Assembly (NCBI GenBank): GCA_016712105.1
Contig: JADJRU010000008.1
Span: forward strand, 62,001-126,000
Direction of reading: 5' to 3'
Source of the DNA: Ahniella sp.
Lineage (GTDB): Bacteria > Pseudomonadota > Gammaproteobacteria > Xanthomonadales > Ahniellaceae
DNA length: 64,000 nt
The notes under the pieces are model-generated. The model was not told where the DNA came from. It saw only the letters and a program-made list of their open reading frames with translations, and did no database searches. Below are positions 46,965 through 57,022 of the stretch, piece after piece. The position numbers and the translations under genes were made by a program. Each line of letters starts with the position of its first letter. Positions within the stretch are counted from its first letter, which is position 1.

Positions 46965-49558
46965 ATGCAAGAAACCTATGATGCCAAATCGGTTGAGGCC
47001 GCCGCACAGGCGTTCTGGGACCGAAATCGTTCCTTTGACGTGACGGAAGATCCAGGCAAACCAAAATTCTTCTGTCTGTCGATGCTGCCTTACCCGTCTG
47101 GTGCGTTGCACATGGGGCACGTCCGCAACTACACGATCGGCGACGTGATGAGCCGTCACAAGCGCATGCTCGGGTTCAACGTGCTGCAGCCGATGGGCTG
47201 GGACGCGTTCGGCCTGCCGGCCGAAAATGCCGCGATCAAGAACAACACCGCGCCGGCCAAGTGGACGTACGCCAACATCGGCCACATGCGGGAACAGTTG
47301 AAGTCCATGGGCTATGCCATTGATTGGACTCGCGAATTCGCGACCTGTTCACCCGAGTATTACCGTTGGGAGCAGCTGTTCTTCACGCGCCTGTTCAAGA
47401 AGGGCATCGTCTACCGCAAGAACGCCGTGGTGAACTGGGATCCGGTCGACCAGACCGTGCTGGCGAATGAGCAGGTCATCGACGGTCGTGGCTGGCGCTC
47501 GGGCGCCCTCGTCGAACGTCGCGAAATCCCGCAGTGGTTCTTCAAGATCACCGCGTATGCCGATGAATTGCTGGGTGAATTGGACAACCTGCCGGGTTGG
47601 CCGGACGCCGTGAAGATCATGCAGCGCAACTGGATCGGCCGGTCGGAAGGCCTGAACATCCAGTTCGCGATCGAGGGCAGTTCCGATGCGCTGGCGGTCT
47701 ATACCACCCGCCCGGACACCCTGATGGGCGTGACGTTCGTGTCGATCGCCGCCGAACATCCTCTGGCGCTGAAAGCGGCCGAAACGAATCCGGCGCTGGC
47801 GACATTCCTCGCCGAGTGCAAAACCGCCGCGGTCAGTGAAGCAGCGATGGAAACCATGGAAAAGCGCGGCATGGCCACGGGCCTGCACGCGATCCATCCG
47901 GTGACCGGCGCCAAGGTGCCTGTTTGGGTCGCCAACTTTGTCCTGTTTGGTTACGGGACCGGCGCGGTGATGGCGGTTCCGGGTCACGACGAACGCGACC
48001 ATGAGTTCGCGACCAAATACCAGTTGCCGATCGTGCAGGTCATCCGGCCACTGGATGGCAACGACATTGACGTGTCGCAGGCGGCCTATACCGAACAAGG
48101 CCTGCTGATGAACTCAGGCGCGTACGACGGCATGACCTACAGCCAGGCGTTCAAGTCACTGGCCGAACGGTTCGAAAAGGCGGGAAGTGGCTCACGCAAG
48201 GTCAATTATCGACTGCGCGACTGGGGTGTATCGCGCCAGCGTTACTGGGGTTGCCCGATCCCCGTCATCTATTGCGCGAAGTGCGACGCGGTGCCGGTGC
48301 CGGAAGACCAGCTGCCGGTGATCCTGCCCGAAGACGTGGCGTTTTCGGGCGTGAAGTCGCCGATCAAGGCCGACCCGACCTGGCGGCAAGACCACTTGCC
48401 CGCAGTGCGGCGGCCCGGCCGAGCGCGAGACCGACACCTTCGACACCTTCATGGAGTCGAGCTGGTACTACGCCCGCTACACCTCGCCGGGTGCCACCGA
48501 TCTGGTCGACGAGCGCGCGAATTACTGGCTGCCGGTTGACCAGTACATCGGCGGCATCGAACACGCGATCCTGCACCTGCTGTATTTCCGCTTCTTCCAC
48601 AAGCTGATGTGTGATGCCGGCCTGGTTGGCATGCGCGAACCGGCAACGAACCTGCTGTGCCAGGGCATGGTGGTGGCCGAGACGTTCTATCGCGACGCCG
48701 AAAACGGCGGCAAGGACTGGTTCAATCCGGCCGATGTCGAAGTCACGACGGACGAACGCGGCAAGATCACCGGCGCCCAGCTCAAGAGCGACGGCCAGCC
48801 GGTGATGATCGGGCCGACCGAAAAGATGTCGAAGTCGAAGAACAACGGCGTGGATCCGGCAGTGATGGTGTCGCAGTTTGGTGCCGACACGGTGCGTCTG
48901 TTCTCGATGTTCGCGGCACCGCCGGAACTGTCGCTGGACTGGAACGAGCAGGGCGTCGAAGGCATGAGCCGCTTCCTGCGGCGCCTGTGGCGCGAAGTGC
49001 GCGACCATGTGGCCGCGGGTCCGGCACCGGCACTCGACGTGTCGGCGCTGACGCCCGAGCAGCGGGCAATCCGCCGCAAGCTGCACGAAACCATCCAGAA
49101 AGTCGCCGACGACATCGGGCGCCGCCACACCTACAACACTGCCATTGCGGCAGTGATGGAACTGATGAACGCCTTGGGCAAGTTCGCGGACAGAAGTGAT
49201 GCCGCGCGGGCCGTGTTGCAGGAAGCCTGGTCGTCGATCGTGTTGCTGCTGAACCCGATCACGCCGCATATCAGCCATACCTTGTGGCAGGCGCTGGGTC
49301 ATGCCGAAACCCTGCTCGAAGACCTGCCGTATCCGAAAGCCGACTCCGGATGCGCTGGTACGCGACACGCTCACGCTCGCGGTTCAGGTCAACGGCAAGT
49401 TGCGCGCGACGATCGAAGTGCCGGCTTCGGCCACCCAGGCCGACATCGAACAGGCGGCGCTGGCCGAGGAACAAGTACAGCGATTCACGAATGGTGCGAC
49501 ACCGAAGAAGATCATCATCGTGCCGGGACGGCTCGTCAACATTGTGGTGGCCGCATGA
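46965..49558 (+). CDS. leuS: leucyl-tRNA synthetase (two frameshifts, about 48388 and 49344)
   Basis: Removing one base near 48388 (CAAGACC to CAGACC) and one near 49344 gives 863 residues, the usual length. The HIGH motif is 'YPSGALHMGHVRNYT' and the KMSKS motif is 'EKMSKSKNNGVDP'. The CP1 editing domain is present ('TTRPDTLMGVTFVSIAAEHP'), as are 'QYIGGIEHAILHLLYFRFF' and the C-terminal 'VQVNGKLRATIEVPASA'. The start at 46965 matches E. coli ('MQE.Y...' at the N-terminus); a near-copy of these bases 18 positions upstream (ATGCAAGAAAACATTGGA, 46947) offers an alternative start. Charges tRNA-Leu; essential, so the breaks are probably sequence errors. The stop overlaps lptE (ATGA). Confidence 0.93.
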
Positions 49559-50040
49559 ACACCTTTGGTCGTGGGTTGATGGCAATGCTTGTTCTGACCA
49601 TTGCCGCTTGCGGGTTCCAGTTGCGGGAAGCGCGCCCTTTGGGCAAGGCGCTGGGGCATGTACGCATCGAGTCGGCCGACCCGTTCTCGATGTTGCCGCA
49701 GGCGCTCACCCGAGCGCTGTACGAGCGCGGCGCGAAAGTGGCAAGCGGCGAGGGCGCCAGTGTGCTGAAGATCATCAAGGACGAGGCCCTGACCGAGCCC
49801 CTGACGATCGGCGAAGCCGCGCGTGTGCAGGAATACCGCGTGACCCTGCGGATCGAATTCGAATTGCGTGATGCCAGCGGCAAAGAGCTGCTGCCGATCA
49901 CCAGGATCGAGCGCCGGCGCGACTATCGCTTCGACGAAACCCAGGCTCTGGGCGCCAGCGCCGAAGACGAACGCGTGCGTGAAGAACTGCGCCGCGAGCA
50001 GGTGTACGCCGTCCTGCGTGCGCTGGAAGCCGTCGAGTAA
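49555..50040 (+). CDS. lptE: LPS-assembly lipoprotein LptE
   Basis: 161 residues. The N-terminus 'MNTFGRGLMAMLVLTIAACG' is a lipoprotein signal with lipobox TIAAC, followed by the family-typical 'GFQLRE', close to the 'CGFHLR' of E. coli LptE. The remainder is short strands and a helix, and ends 'REQVYAVLRALEAVE'. LptE plugs the LptD outer-membrane barrel that inserts lipopolysaccharide. The gene order leuS-lptE-holA-nadD is conserved in gammaproteobacteria. It overlaps leuS by 4 bases and holA by one (TAATG). Confidence 0.92.
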   Translation: MNTFGRGLMAMLVLTIAACGFQLREARPLGKALGHVRIESADPFSMLPQALTRALYERGAKVASGEGASVLKIIKDEALTEPLTIGEAARVQEYRVTLRIEFELRDASGKELLPITRIERRRDYRFDETQALGASAEDERVREELRREQVYAVLRALEAVE

Positions 50041-51058
50041 TGCCCTGGAGCAGCTCCCAGCTGGACAAGCATGCGCGGGATACCTCGCCCATGTTGCCGG
50101 TGTATCTGATTGCCGGCGAAGAACATCTGCTGGTGCTGGAGGCCGCTGATCGGCTGCGGACCAAGGCCAAGAGCCAGGGGTTTCTGGAGCGTCAGGTGCT
50201 GGACGCCGAGGGCAGCTTCGACTGGGACGATCTGGCGCGTGCGGGGGCCAACCTGTCGCTGTTTGCCAGCCAGCGAATGATCGACCTGCGTTGCCCGGGC
50301 GGCAAACCCGGCAATCAAGGTTCCGAGGCGATCCAGGCGTTTTGTTCGCGGCGCCACCGGACACGGTCCTGCTGATCACCTGTACGAGTTGGGGCAAGGC
50401 GAACGAGGGCAAGTGGGTACAAGCCATCGAGCGAGTCGGTGCGTACCTGCCAATCTGGCCCCTTCGGCGCGACGATCTCGATCGATGGATCGCCGAACGT
50501 GCCCGCAGTCGTGATCTGAATGTCACGAACGATACCGTGGCGGCCATCGCCGAGCGGGTCGAGGGCAATCTGCTGGCAGCCGCGCAGGAAATCGACAAGC
50601 TCAAATTGCTGGTGCCGGAAGGGCGGATCGATGCGGCGACGGTCGAGCGGGTCACCGCGGACAGTGCCCGCTACGACGTGTTTGGTCTGGTTGACGCCGC
50701 GCTGGCCGGTGATGGCGCACGGGTCGTGCGCATACTCCGGGGACTCAAGGCCGAAGGTGAGGTCGTCCCGGGGCTGATCAGCTGGTTTGTCATGCAATTG
50801 CAGGCCATGGTTCGGCTGTCTGCCTTGGCGCCGGGGCAACAATCCCAGGCCATGGCCCAGGAACGGATCTTCGGACCGCGCCAGGCCGTGGTGCGCAAAG
50901 TGCTGGCACGCACCGACCGGACCTTCTGGGAGCGTCGGCTGCAGGAGGCCGCGGAAGTCGACCGGCTCGGCAAGGGGCGAGGAACCGGGGATCCATTCCT
51001 GGCGTTCGAACGCTTGCTGCTGAAAATTGCCGACAGACGCCAGTTCGGCAGCCTCTGA
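50040..51058 (+). CDS. holA: DNA polymerase III delta subunit (frameshifted at about 50341)
   Basis: Adding one T in the run at 50340-50343 gives 339 residues, normal for HolA. 'PVYLIAGEEHLLVLEAADRL' near the start is the family hallmark ('vYll.G.E..L..ea.d'). 'QRMIDLRCPGGKPGNQGSEA', 'DTVLLITCTSWGKANEGKWV', 'ERVEGNLLAAAQEIDKLKLL' and 'RYDVFGLVDAALAGDGARV' follow in order. Delta opens the sliding clamp within the clamp-loader complex; essential, so the break is probably a sequence error. Start confirmed by the TAATG overlap with lptE and the conserved operon order. Confidence 0.92.
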
Positions 51059-51280
51059 CGAATCGTTCACCCAGGCACTGGCTTTGTCAGGAAACTGCAA
51101 GGAATCAATAATTTGCGCCGTTTTGCCGGTCTGTGCGTGTTGTGACCGCGATTTGACTGTAATCGTTTTGATCGGGGGGCATTGATGCAATGGAATCCTT
51201 CGGGCTAGTCTCGGGTGGACCGGTGCAGGGCGCGACTCCAGGGTCGGGCAGAGCACGCCAACAGAACAAGGACCAGTTTG

Positions 51281-51910
51281 ATGCTTGCAATGTTCGGGGG
51301 GACATTCGACCCCATTCACATCGCCCACCTCACCGTGGCCCGCGAGGCGCACAAGGCGCTGGGCGGGGAGTTGCGCATGGTGCCCGCCCAGGTGCCGCCG
51401 CACCGGGACCAACCCACGGCATCACCCGAACAACGTCTGGCCATGCTCAAGCTGGCAAGGACAAGCCTTTGACGCTGGCTGGTCGAGCGCGAGATCAACC
51501 GCGCCGGACCGAGTTACAGCTTCGACACACTGTGTGAATTCGCCGCGAGATCGGTGCAGCCAGCCGCTCGTGTTGGTCGTGGGCGCAGATGCATTCGCGC
51601 ATTTCGATTCCTGGTTCCGCTGGCGCGACATCTTCAAGGTGGCCCACGTGCTGGTGCTGACGCGCCCGAAAGCGCCGAGTCGGGGCACCTGGACAAATGA
51701 TCTGGAAGGATTCGTGCGGCCACGCATCGTGCCCCGCGCCATCCAGTTGCGCCAACGTGCAGCCGGCATGATTGCCAGCCTCGGCGTCACACCGATGCTG
51801 GTGTCGGCCAGTGGATGCCGCCGAAACTCGCTGCCGGTGAGCCGGTCGACACCTTGTTGCCCAAGCCAGTGCTCGACTACATCAGCAAGAACAAGCTCTA
51901 TAAGGCCTGA
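51281..51910 (+). pseudogene. nadD: nicotinate-nucleotide adenylyltransferase, broken by at least four indels in this sequence
   Basis: The start is clear: 'MLAMFGGTFDPIHIAHLTVA' with the nucleotidyltransferase GTFDPIHxAH motif, preceded by ACAAGGA, and 'MVPAQVPPHRDQP'. After 'EQRLAMLKLA' the frame changes repeatedly between about 51457 and 51560 and again near 51810. Later family segments appear in other frames: 'LVEREINRAGPSYSFDTLCE', 'LVLVVGADAFAHFDSWFRW', 'DIFKVAHVLVLTRP', 'DTLLPKPVLDYISKNKLYKA'. The total span of 630 bases equals a normal 209-residue NadD. NadD makes deamido-NAD and is essential, so either the local sequence is poor or a second copy exists elsewhere. rsfS and rlmH, which usually follow, are absent. 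Confidence 0.82.
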
Positions 51911-52247
51911 TGTTGCTGTCGAGAAACGCCATCCTGGCGTTCTCAACAGCGAGTCCGGTACCGGCCCTCAATCACTTGCGGATCTCGCGGGCGCCGTCAT
52001 TGCTGTTGAAAACGCCATCCGGGTCTCAACGACGCGAGTCCGGTACGCCCGACTCGCTTACGCCGAATCAATCACTGCGTGATCGATTGCGGGCGCGCCA
52101 TCCATGGCGCGAGCGGGTTGTTTTCGACAGCCTGCTCCGTGTGCAGAACGTGGCGTGATCCAAACCACGTTCCGGCATGCCACCCATGGACATGCGGGCG
52201 TCGGACGATAAACTGCGCGTTCATATCGGCTTGTATCGGGGAACATC
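51911..52247. other. 337-base region after nadD with a degenerate direct repeat and no convincing gene
   Basis: TTGCTGTCGAGAAACGCCAT (from 51913) and TTGCTGTTGAAAACGCCATC (from 52000) begin two imperfect copies of about 47 bases, each ending GCGAGTCCGGTAC. A short hairpin, CGCGCCAT / ATGGCGCG, lies at 52094-52111. No frame with a ribosome-binding site and natural composition was seen. A promoter for the next gene should lie near 52150-52230. Confidence 0.45.
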
Positions 52248-53768
52248 ATGGCCAGACTCAAAAAAGCTCCAATCGTGGTGCTCGGTTCGATCATTGCGAT
52301 GGTCGTGACCAATTGCCGCATGAACAGCGTGGCCGACGACACCCACCATGTCTTTGCTCAGGGCGGCAATGTCAGTGTTGGATCCGCCACCGGCGCATTC
52401 TCCGGCAACCTCGTCTACGACGATGTCGCCGTTTGGCCTGACATGACCAGCGAGACGACCGAAGCGACACGCGCCGACGAAGTCACGATCAGCACGCCTG
52501 GCATTGGCTGGCTGCTTGGAGCCGCTTTTGGCAACAATCGGGTGGATGCGGCCAATCGTGGCTTCGCGCTCCCGGATGAACTCTCTGGCGCCAGTGGCAA
52601 GGGGCCAGTTCGGTGGCCCTCCTGGCCTGAAGGAATTGTCGATCACTGCCACGAACGTGAAACTCGACCGGGATGCCCGCGCGTTTTTCCTGCCCGACTG
52701 GATCGGCTTCAACAGTCTGGCGCCATTCGATGCCTTTGGGCTGTGCGTTGAACAAGTCCTGGCGGCATGAAGACATCAGCGGTGTCCTTGGTTTGCCCGA
52801 AGGGGATGTGCAGATTGCCGCGTCAATCCGGAATCCGGACGGCAATGTTGCCGAAGTCGAAGCACGGTTTACGCGACCGGGGTATCGAACGCCACCTACA
52901 AGGCCCGCTACGACATGCCGTCGGGTTTTGATCTGTCGTCGCTGGATTTTGATCAGGCCAAACTGCTGGATGCCACCTGGACCATCGAAGACGAGGGATT
53001 CGTCAAGGCGCGCAACAGCGCTTGCGCCAGCCTCATCGGCCTGAAGGAAAAGCGGTACCACCAGATCCACCTGACGGCATTGCGGCGGGAGCTGCTTGCG
53101 ATCGGGCTGATTCCGGATGCCGGCATCGAGGAAGCCTATGCGGCCTATCTGACAAAGGCGGCAAACTCGTGTTCAGCTTCAAACCCGCGGCCAACTACAA
53201 GCAGCAACTCAGCGCTGCAGCCGACGTGAACGCCCGGACCCAGGCGCTCGGTCTGAGCCTGAAGACCTCGGGCGCAGCAGTACCCATGACGTTCTATGCG
53301 CTCACGCCAAGCGAGTGGAATGACGACATCCGTACGCGCACGATCACGAACCTGATCAATCAGGCCAAGGCGCTGGACGACGGTACCTTGGCACTGATCG
53401 ATGAATCGACCAATTCGCTGCTGGAAAACCTGCTGCTGTCCGAATCGACGACTGCCGTGGTGGATGCCTCGGAACTTCCATTCACGGAAGGCGAAACCGT
53501 GGTGCCGGCAGAGGCCGGCGGGGAAGCGGAAGCCGGAAGCGAAATCCTGATCCAGAAAGTCGCTTTCGAGGAATTGCCGAAAGCTGTTGGCCAGAAAGTG
53601 ATCATCACGACGACCTTCGGCAGCAAACGTGAGGGCATTCTGAAATCAGCGCACAACGCCGGCATCACGGTTTATACCAACCTTCGCGGTTCCATGGCCG
53701 ACGTCAATATTCCGAAGGCCGATATCACCAGTGCTGAAGTGCATTGGGATACCGTCAAAACGCAGTGA
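52248..53768 (+). CDS. exported protein of unknown function with C-terminal Sm-like domain (four frameshifts)
   Basis: Correcting one-base errors near 52601 (extra G), 52738 (extra G), 52868 (missing G) and 53153 (missing base) gives one continuous protein of about 506 residues. The N-terminus 'KKAPIVVLGSIIAMVVTNC' is a signal anchor. Segments in order: 'GAFSGNLVYDDVAVWPDMTS', 'ELSITATNVKLDRDARAFFL', 'DISGVLGLPEGDVQIAASIR', 'DLSSLDFDQAKLLDATWTIE', 'LTALRRELLAIGLIPDAGIE'. An acidic spacer (VVPAEAGGEAEAGSE) follows. The last 60 residues start 'FEELPKAVGQKVIITTTFGS' and match the end of the protein encoded at 892-1416. The body is reminiscent of AsmA-type periplasmic proteins, but I do not recognise a family. 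Confidence 0.65.
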
Positions 53769-53825
53769 CGCAGCAGGACTGAAACATGGGGGTGATCACC
53801 GCGCAGGTGGGAATCACCCTGATTC

Positions 53826-55147
53826 TTACTCCGCGGCTGCTGCAGTGCTTCCAGCGTCATCGCGGTCATCGCTCCCGAGAATCAAACCACTTTCCTCGAT
53901 GTGGAAACCGGGGGTGTGGTGATCGGCCAGATCCTTCAGCTCCGTGTCCGGGTTCCTGCCGCCCAATGCGAAGTAGAAACTCGGTACCTGGTTCGCGAAG
54001 AACGAATGATCTTCGGCACCGGTCTGTGCCTTCTGCTCAACCAGGTTGGCGTCACCCGCCACGGCTTTCAGAACCGGCAACATCCGGTGCACCAACGCCG
54101 CATCGTTCTTGTTGACCGGGTAGTGGCTGGAGTAGGGCAGATCGATTTCCACCGTCGCGCCCATACTCTCCGCGACGTTCTCCGCCACGGTCCGAATACG
54201 TTGGTGGACCAAAGTGCGAGCGTTGTCGTTCAAGGTGCGAACCGTGCCCAGCATTTCGACCTGTTCGGGAATGATGTTGGACCGGACGCCACCCTGGATC
54301 TTGCCGATCGTCACAACCGCCGCTTCGTCGGTCAGGTCCACGGATCGCGAGACGATGGTCTGCAGGCTGTTGATCATCTGCGCCGACGTCACGATCGGAT
54401 CCACGCCCGCCCATGGGTAAGCGCCGTGTGAGCCCTTGCCTTTGACGACAATACGCAGGTCGTCTACTGCGGCCGCGATCGAGCCGGCCTTCAGCCGATC
54501 TTGCCGGCGTCGAGAGAGGCATCGATATGCAGCGCAAAAATCAGGTCCACTTTCGGGTTGTCGAGCACCCCTTCCTTGACCATCATTTCCGCGCCGCCTT
54601 CCTCACCTTTCGGCGTACCTTCTTCGGCCGGCTGGAAAATGAACTTCACGGTGCCGCTCAGGTTTTCCTTTTGAGCGGCCAGCACCTCGGCCACACCCAT
54701 CAGGATCGCCACATGCGTGTCGTGTCCGCAGGCATGCATCACGCCGACGGTTTCGCCGTTGTATTCACCAGTCGCTTCGGACTTGAAAGGCAAGTCGTTG
54801 CGCTCGGTGATGGGCAGGCCATCCATATCGGCACGGATGGCCACGACCGGGCCGGGTTTGCCGCCCTTGAGAATGCCCACGACGCCGGTGTGGGCCACGC
54901 CGGTCTGGATGTCGATGCCAAGCGCTTTCAGGTGTTCGGCGACTTTGGCGGAAGTCCTGAACTCGCGGTTGCCCAGTTCCGGATGCTGATGGAAATCACG
55001 GCGCCAGCTGATGACCTTCGGTTCGATCTCCCGGACCTGATTCTCGATCGGCGAGCTCAGGACGGGGTCGGCGGCCAACGCCGAGAACGATGCAGAGCCA
55101 GCCAGCAATGCCGACAGGACCGCGCGTGACAACAGGTTTCTGGACAT
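53826..55147 (-). CDS. M20-family amidohydrolase, exported (frameshifted at about 54494)
   Basis: One missing C (GGC-TGAAG should read GGCCTGAAG) makes a TGA at 54491-54493; corrected length 440 residues. A signal peptide (about 1-25, ending FSALAADP) precedes the peptidase: 'SWRRDFHQHPELGNREFRTS', 'GPVVAIRADMDGLPITERND', 'GVMHACGHDTHVAILMGVAE', 'FIFQPAEEGTPKGEEGGAEM' carry the metal ligands, and 'GAEDHSFFANQVPSFYFALG' carries the C-terminal histidine. The closest relatives are hippurate hydrolase/IAA-amino-acid hydrolase type enzymes, which release an acid from N-acylated amino acids. A periplasmic location is inferred from the signal peptide. Confidence 0.88.
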
Positions 55148-55589
55148 GGTGCGCTCCGTTGGTGCCGCCGCAGACAAGAGGCAGCCTGGAATAGTGGGCG
55201 CGGTGGTGGTGTCAACCATCGCGAGGTGAGTCCGAGCCTGCGCAATCCTCGGATTGGGGTCAAGCGTTCCAGGCTACGGAACCGTAAACAATCTCTCAAC
55301 CAAGCGGGACAGCATCGCATCATCAAACCCTTCTCCCGTTTTACGGGAGAAGGTGGCCGAAGGCCGGATGAGGGCCAGATTGGCGCGAAGCTCCGGCGGA
55401 GAAGGTGGCCGAAGGCCGGATGAGGGCCTGATTGGCGCGAATTTCTGTCAGTCGCCAGATTTCCCATCTGCCTGCCGGCATCTTCTCCCGCAAGCGGGAG
55501 AAGAATTGATCTGGTCCAGCAGCGATCCGGTTCACACGCTGCGAGACGAATTGCTTCGATTCCTGCTGTTGAATCGAACAGCAGTCAAC
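55148..55589. other. 442-base intergenic stretch holding family A repeat copy 4
   Basis: Lies upstream of the M20 gene and downstream of the VOC gene, both on the minus strand. The M20 promoter should lie within 55150-55320. The rest is the repeat; no gene seen. Confidence 0.55.
55329..55503. repeat. family A nested palindromic repeat, copy 4, with internal duplication
   Basis: Bounded by CCTTCTCCCGTTTTACGGGA-GAAGG (55329-55353) and CTTCTCCCGCAAGCGGGAG-AAG (ending 55503). The segment GAGAAGGTGGCCGAAGGCCG plus GATGAGGGC...GATTGGCGCGAA occurs twice, near 55347 and 55400, a tandem duplication of about 53 bases. Confidence 0.82.
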
Positions 55590-56012
55590 TCACCCCGGCA
55601 TTTTCGAGCCGGTGAAGTTCAGCATCCACGGCGTTCCGAACCGATCCGTCAGCATCGCAAATCGTTCGGCCCAAAAGGTTTCGCAGGGCGGCATGATCAT
55701 CGACAAAGCCGATACGGACAACGAAGCAAACAGACGATCAAATTCTGCAGCAGACTCCGGCGCCAGCGTCACCGAAAAGCCCTGGGGTGCCTGATACATG
55801 CCTTCCGGACAATCCGAGCCCATGATCTGATCGTCGCCGACCTGGATCGTCATGTGCATGACCAGATCCGGTCCACCCGGCATGGCATCTTCGGGGCTCG
55901 GCACATCACGGTTGTGGCTGACGTGCAGAACACTGCCGCCCAGCAGATTCGCATACAGCGTCATCGCCTCAAGGCAGGTGCCCGGAAACATCAGGTAGAT
56001 CGTCGGTTTCAT
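55590..56012 (-). CDS. VOC/PhnB-like (glyoxalase-fold) protein
   Basis: 140 residues from the ATG at 56012. The sequence 'KPTIYLMFPGTCLEAMTLYA', 'GPDLVMHMTIQVGDDQIMGS', 'GFSVTLAPESAAEFDRLFAS' and 'FWAERFAMLTDRFGTPWMLN', followed by F, matches the PhnB / 3-demethylubiquinone-9 3-methyltransferase-like VOC family, including the closing 'D.fG..W..n'. Members are small dimeric proteins with no agreed activity. It lies 51 bases downstream of the corrected end of the pseudouridine synthase gene, on the same strand. Confidence 0.85.
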   Translation of the reverse strand: MKPTIYLMFPGTCLEAMTLYANLLGGSVLHVSHNRDVPSPEDAMPGGPDLVMHMTIQVGDDQIMGSDCPEGMYQAPQGFSVTLAPESAAEFDRLFASLSVSALSMIMPPCETFWAERFAMLTDRFGTPWMLNFTGSKMPG

Positions 56013-56063
56013 GAATCCTCCAGGTTGTAGGGCAAGCACTATCTGAATCCGCTGTGAAACGAT

Positions 56064-57022
56064 CTAGCTTGATCCGGAGTTCAGCGTGCCACCTTGCAGT
56101 ATCAATTGTTGAGACGACTCAAAATGACGCGTGATCTGCGAGATCGGGTCAACAAATGAAATGCTCTTGGCGAGCAACTGCAGTGGCCGCGAAAAATCGT
56201 GGCCGCCGCTGGCTGGTGCACTGGGTAGATGGAGTCGTTGAGGATCGGCAAACCGAGTGCATTCATGTGCGCGCGCAACTGATGTTTCTTGCCCGTGATC
56301 GGTGACAGCCGATAGTGACCGAGTCCACGTTGGGAATCAGCCTCAAGCAATTCGATCTCTGTTTCCGAGTTGGCAACGCCCGCGACCACTTCCATCTGCA
56401 TGAAATTGCCGCTCTCGCGCAAATGGGCGGTGTAACGAAGCGGGAACTGCAGCGGTTCGGCGTTCGGGCTGTTCGAGGCCGTGCTCAGCGGTGCAATGGC
56501 CTCGTACTGTTTCCGAACCCGATGATCATGAAACAGGGATTGGTAGGCGCCGCGGGTTTCCGGTTGAATGACAAACACGACCAGCCCTGCGGTTTCGCGG
56601 TCAATCCGGTGCATGGGCGTGAGTGTGTCGATGCCGGTTGCGCGCTTGAGTCGCACCAGCAAGGTTTCCTGGACGTATCGCCCCGCCGGGATCACCGACA
56701 GAAAATGGGGCTTGTCGGCGACCACCAGGAACTCGTCCTGAAAGACGATCGGTGCGTCGAACGGCACGGGCACTTCATGTTTGAGGTCGCGGTAGTAATA
56801 AAAACGGGCCTGACCTCGAAACGGCACCGAGGCATCCACCGCCTGGCCGGCGTCATCCAGCACCACGCCACCGTCGAATCGGGCGCGCCAGTCGGCTGCG
56901 CTGACTGAAGGAAACCGTTCCACCAAATAGTCCAGTACCGTGGCCCAGGGCCCATGATTGGGCAAAGTCACCGAACTGGCCCCAACACCATCCCTGACCG
57001 GTTGGGCTTTATGTCTGCTCAT
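56064..57022 (-). CDS. RluA-family pseudouridine synthase (frameshifted near its 3' end, about 56211)
   Basis: Residues about 1-270 read in one frame: a short S4-like start ('VSAADWRARFDGGVVLDD'), then 'VFQDEFLVVADKPHFLSVIP' and the catalytic-Asp motif 'LTPMHRIDRETAGLVVFVIQ' (RLDxxTSG class), 'RVRKQYEAI' and 'ITGKKHQLRAHMNALGLPIL'. As written, the end is an implausible Arg-rich tail stopping at 56102. Adding one base near 56211 restores 'HDFSRPLQLLAKSISFVDPI', a normal family C-terminus, and moves the stop to 56064, giving 319 residues. It isomerises uridine in rRNA or tRNA; the exact target is unknown. The start overlaps trhO by 14 bases. Confidence 0.87.
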
